Shown here: in pieces, positions 61,830-64,000 of the stretch
Position numbering within the stretch: position 1 is the stretch's first letter
How the letters are laid out: every line of letters starts with the position of its first letter
From: Pseudomonas oryzihabitans
GTDB taxonomy: Bacteria > Pseudomonadota > Gammaproteobacteria > Pseudomonadales > Pseudomonadaceae
Direction: 5' to 3'
Assembly: GCF_006384975.1 (NCBI RefSeq)
Contig: NZ_CP021645.1
Location: 3,004,001 to 3,068,000 of the forward strand
DNA length: 64,000 nucleotides
The notes under the pieces: generated by a model
The model's input: only the letters and a program-made list of their open reading frames with translations
Database searches by the model: none
What the model was told of the DNA's origin: nothing
Program-made: the position numbers and the translations under genes

Positions 61830-62457
61830 CGTTGCCGGACAGGTGATGTTCGCCCCAGCGCGGCAGCATGTCCTGGGGGATGCCCAGGGTGTTGAGGATG
61901 CGCGCTACCACGAAGTCCACCAGATCGTCGAGGGTCTGCGGCTGGTGGTAGAAGCCAGGCGAGGCCGGCAGGATGGTCACCCCCAGGTTGGACAGCTTGA
62001 GCATGTTTTCCAGGTGGATGCTGGAAAACGGCGACTCGCGCGGCACCAGGATCAGTTGCCGGCGCTCCTTGAGGGCCACGTCGGCGGCGCGCTCGATGAG
62101 GTTGTTGCTGGCCCCGGTGGCGATGGCCGAAAGGGTGCCGGTGGAACAGGGGCAGACCACCATGGCCGCAGGGGCACTGGAGCCGGAGGCTGGCGGCGCC
62201 ATCCAGTCGCTTTGGCCGAATACCCGCACCTGGCCGGGGGCCGCGCCGGTGTATTCAGTCAGAAAGGCCTGCATGGCCTGGGGCTTGGGCGGCAGAACCA
62301 CGTCGGTCTCGGTGGCCATCACCAGCTGTGCGGCCTTGGAGATGAGGAAGTGCACCTCGCGCTCTTCCTGCACCAGGCAGTCCAGCAGGCGCAGGCCGTA
62401 CTGGGAGCCGGAGGCGCCGGTCAGCGCCAGGGTGATACGTTCCGGGCCGGCCATCAT
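61822..62457 (-). CDS. ubiX: Flavin prenyltransferase UbiX
   Basis: Makes prenylated FMN, the cofactor of UbiD decarboxylases, 211 residues. [19 protein letters not shown] (flavin-binding), [28 protein letters not shown] and [19 protein letters not shown] are family hallmarks. Start at 62457 overlaps the mpl stop, so it is coupled to mpl; the yceK-like lipoprotein follows. Mpl-UbiX adjacency is common in Pseudomonas. Confidence 0.96.
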   Translation of the reverse strand: MMAGPERITLALTGASGSQYGLRLLDCLVQEEREVHFLISKAAQLVMATETDVVLPPKPQAMQAFLTEYTGAAPGQVRVFGQSDWMAPPASGSSAPAAMVVCPCSTGTLSAIATGASNNLIERAADVALKERRQLILVPRESPFSSIHLENMLKLSNLGVTILPASPGFYHQPQTLDDLVDFVVARILNTLGIPQDMLPRWGEHHLSGNDD

Positions 62458-63809
62458 GCCTGCCCCAGGGCAGCGGCCAGCTTGCCATGCAGGCCGCCGA
62501 ACCCGCCGTTACTCATGATCACCACATGGGTGGGTCCGTCCAGCTCGGCCTTGACGCGTTCGATGATGGCCTCCAGGGAGTTACAGACCACGGCGGGCAC
62601 GGCGCAGGCCTCAGCGGTCCCGGCCAGGTCCCAGCCCAGATTCGGCGGGGCGTACCAGACCACGCTGTCGGCACCGGTAACGCTGTCCGGCAGACCGTCA
62701 CGATGGGCGCCCAGCTTCATGGAATTCGAGCGCGGTTCGATCACGGCGATGATGCGCTCGCGGCCGACCCGGGCGCGCAGCCCCTGCAGGGTGGTGGCAA
62801 TGGCGGTCGGGTGGTGGGCGAAATCGTCGTAGACGGTCACGCCCTTCACCTCGGCGACCTTCTCCATGCGCCGCTTCACGCTGCGGAATGAGCTCAGGGC
62901 GGCGACGCCCAGGCTCGGCACCACGCCCACGTGACGGGCCGCGGCCAGGGTGGCCAGGGCATTGGCCACGTTGTGCTGGCCGGTCAGCTCCCAGGCCACG
63001 GTGCCCTGGACTTCACCAGCGAACAGCACCTCGAAGCGCGAGCCGTCCTCGGCCAGCAGGCGCGCCTGCCATTGGCCGCCTTCACCAGTGGTCTGCACCG
63101 GGGTCCAGCAGCCCATCTGCAGCACCCGCACGAGAGCGGTCTCGGCAGTGGGATGGATGATCAGACCGCTGCTAGGGATGGTCCGCACCAGGTGATGGAA
63201 TTGCCGCTCGATGGCTGCCAAATCCGGGAAGATGTCCGCGTGATCGTATTCCAGGTTGTTGAGGATGGTGGTGCGCGGCCGGTAGTGGACGAACTTGGAT
63301 CTCTTGTCGAAGAAGGCGCTGTCGTATTCGTCGGCTTCCACCACGAAGAAGGGCGTACCACCCAGGCGCGCGGAAATGCCGAAATTCTGCGGCACCCCAC
63401 CGATGAGAAAGCCCGGACTCATGCCGGCGTGCTCCAGCACCCAGGCCAGCATGCTGGTGGTGGTGGTCTTGCCATGGGTCCCGGCCACTGCCAGCACCCA
63501 ACGGCCCTGCAGCACATGCTCGGCCAGCCACTGGGGGCCGGAGACATAGGGCAGCCCCTTGTCCAGCACGTATTCCACCGCCGGATTGCCGCGCGACAGG
63601 GCGTTGCCGATCACCAGCAGGTCCGGCGCGGGGTCGAGTTGCGCCGGATCGTAGCCCTGGGTCAGCTCGATGCCCTGGGCTTCCAGCTGGGTGCTCATAG
63701 GCGGATAGACGTTGGCATCGGAGCCAGTCACGCGATGGCCGGCTTCCTTGGCCAGCACCGCGAGCGACCCCATGAAGGTGCCGCAGATACCGAGGATGTG
63801 GATGTGCAT
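62454..63809 (-). CDS. mpl: UDP-N-acetylmuramate:L-Ala-gamma-D-Glu-mDAP ligase Mpl
   Basis: Murein-tripeptide recycling ligase, 451 residues, cytoplasmic. Mur-ligase features: N-terminal [27 protein letters not shown] loop [29 protein letters not shown] and the C-terminal [18 protein letters not shown]. It returns recycled tripeptide to the cell-wall pathway, which in pseudomonads influences AmpR-controlled beta-lactamase. It starts the mpl-ubiX-lipoprotein operon. Confidence 0.96.
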   Translation of the reverse strand: MHIHILGICGTFMGSLAVLAKEAGHRVTGSDANVYPPMSTQLEAQGIELTQGYDPAQLDPAPDLLVIGNALSRGNPAVEYVLDKGLPYVSGPQWLAEHVLQGRWVLAVAGTHGKTTTTSMLAWVLEHAGMSPGFLIGGVPQNFGISARLGGTPFFVVEADEYDSAFFDKRSKFVHYRPRTTILNNLEYDHADIFPDLAAIERQFHHLVRTIPSSGLIIHPTAETALVRVLQMGCWTPVQTTGEGGQWQARLLAEDGSRFEVLFAGEVQGTVAWELTGQHNVANALATLAAARHVGVVPSLGVAALSSFRSVKRRMEKVAEVKGVTVYDDFAHHPTAIATTLQGLRARVGRERIIAVIEPRSNSMKLGAHRDGLPDSVTGADSVVWYAPPNLGWDLAGTAEACAVPAVVCNSLEAIIERVKAELDGPTHVVIMSNGGFGGLHGKLAAALGQA

Positions 63810-64000
63810 GACAGGTGGGCTCCGCTACAGAATTGAACGGCGGCAAGGTTAGCACGGGGGGCCAGAGTGCCGGCGCGCTAGCCGTCGCGGATGCTCCCGT
63901 GTAACGGTCGCGAAGTCGCCACGAACTTCGATTAGAGTGCGATAAGCATCACGGCTCTCCGGATGCCTTTGCATCTTCGTCGGTACGTTCGCCTTAACGA
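63810..64000. other. Upstream region of mpl at the window end
   Basis: 191 bases. The stretch should hold the mpl promoter. I see no ORF with a convincing start, no REP copy and no terminator hairpin. Confidence 0.4.

Overview
The window is high-GC gammaproteobacterial chromosome, almost certainly Pseudomonas. The evidence is long runs of gene order I recall from P. aeruginosa PAO1: rpsF-rpsR-rplI-dnaB; rlmB-rnr-tRNA-Leu-purA-hisZ-hflC-hflK-hflX-hfq-miaA-mutL-amiB-tsaE-nnr-queG; orn-rsgA; motB-motA-HDOD-rhdA-psd-PilZ-fimX-serB. Species cannot be fixed by reading; a P. oryzihabitans-like member is an inference. I see no prophage, CRISPR array, plasmid region or defence island. Coding density is very high and no gene-free stretch exceeds 300 bases.

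Layout. 1-4230: end of a urea ABC transporter operon (urtB partial, urtC, urtD, urtE), with a REP palindrome inserted between urtD and urtE. 4371-5673: aroQ plus a quinate/shikimate dehydrogenase of the RifI-like class, a likely quinate-use pair. 5682-6318: a REP-associated tyrosine transposase (RAYT) flanked on both sides by perfect copies of the REP palindrome found elsewhere in the window. 6328-10261: radical-SAM ygiQ and the aromatic amino acid permease aroP, divergent. 10465-11946: an orphan GtrII-like membrane glucosyltransferase. 12209-16826 (minus): rpsF-rpsR-membrane protein-rplI-dnaB-ddl, where ddl sits at the position I recall alr occupying in P. aeruginosa. 17009-23588: lone receiver protein, rlmB, rnr, two identical tRNA-Leu(CAG) genes, a chemoreceptor. 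23788-37918: purA-hisZ and the hfl/hfq/miaA/mutL/amiB/tsaE/nnr housekeeping string, then queG divergent. 37915-41853: TRIC-like channel, orn, a membrane-anchored methyltransferase, rsgA, a MITE-like element, and an Frm2-type nitroreductase.

42015-52679 is a motility and c-di-GMP block: the motAB stator genes, an HDOD protein, rhodanese, phosphatidylserine decarboxylase, a degenerate PilZ protein, a FimX-like protein with degenerate GGDEF and EAL motifs, and serB. 52868-55930 holds a less familiar pair: a two-TM AhpA/SMP-type protein with a cyclase-like C-terminal region, followed 21 bases later by an exported MORN-repeat protein carrying a caspase/legumain-like His/Cys pair. 56020-63809 leaves the recalled PAO1 order: NAD-binding protein, LysR regulator divergent from sdaA, a YbaK-like deacylase, a 42-residue membrane protein with a strong ribosome binding site, a MocR regulator, and the yceK-like lipoprotein/ubiX/mpl cluster.

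The most distinctive content is repeat biology (a RAYT with its own REP copies, mostly placed between convergent gene ends; nested repeats near 56.7 kb; a 188-base inverted-repeat element abutting rsgA), the MORN-caspase-like pair, and the very small membrane gene.
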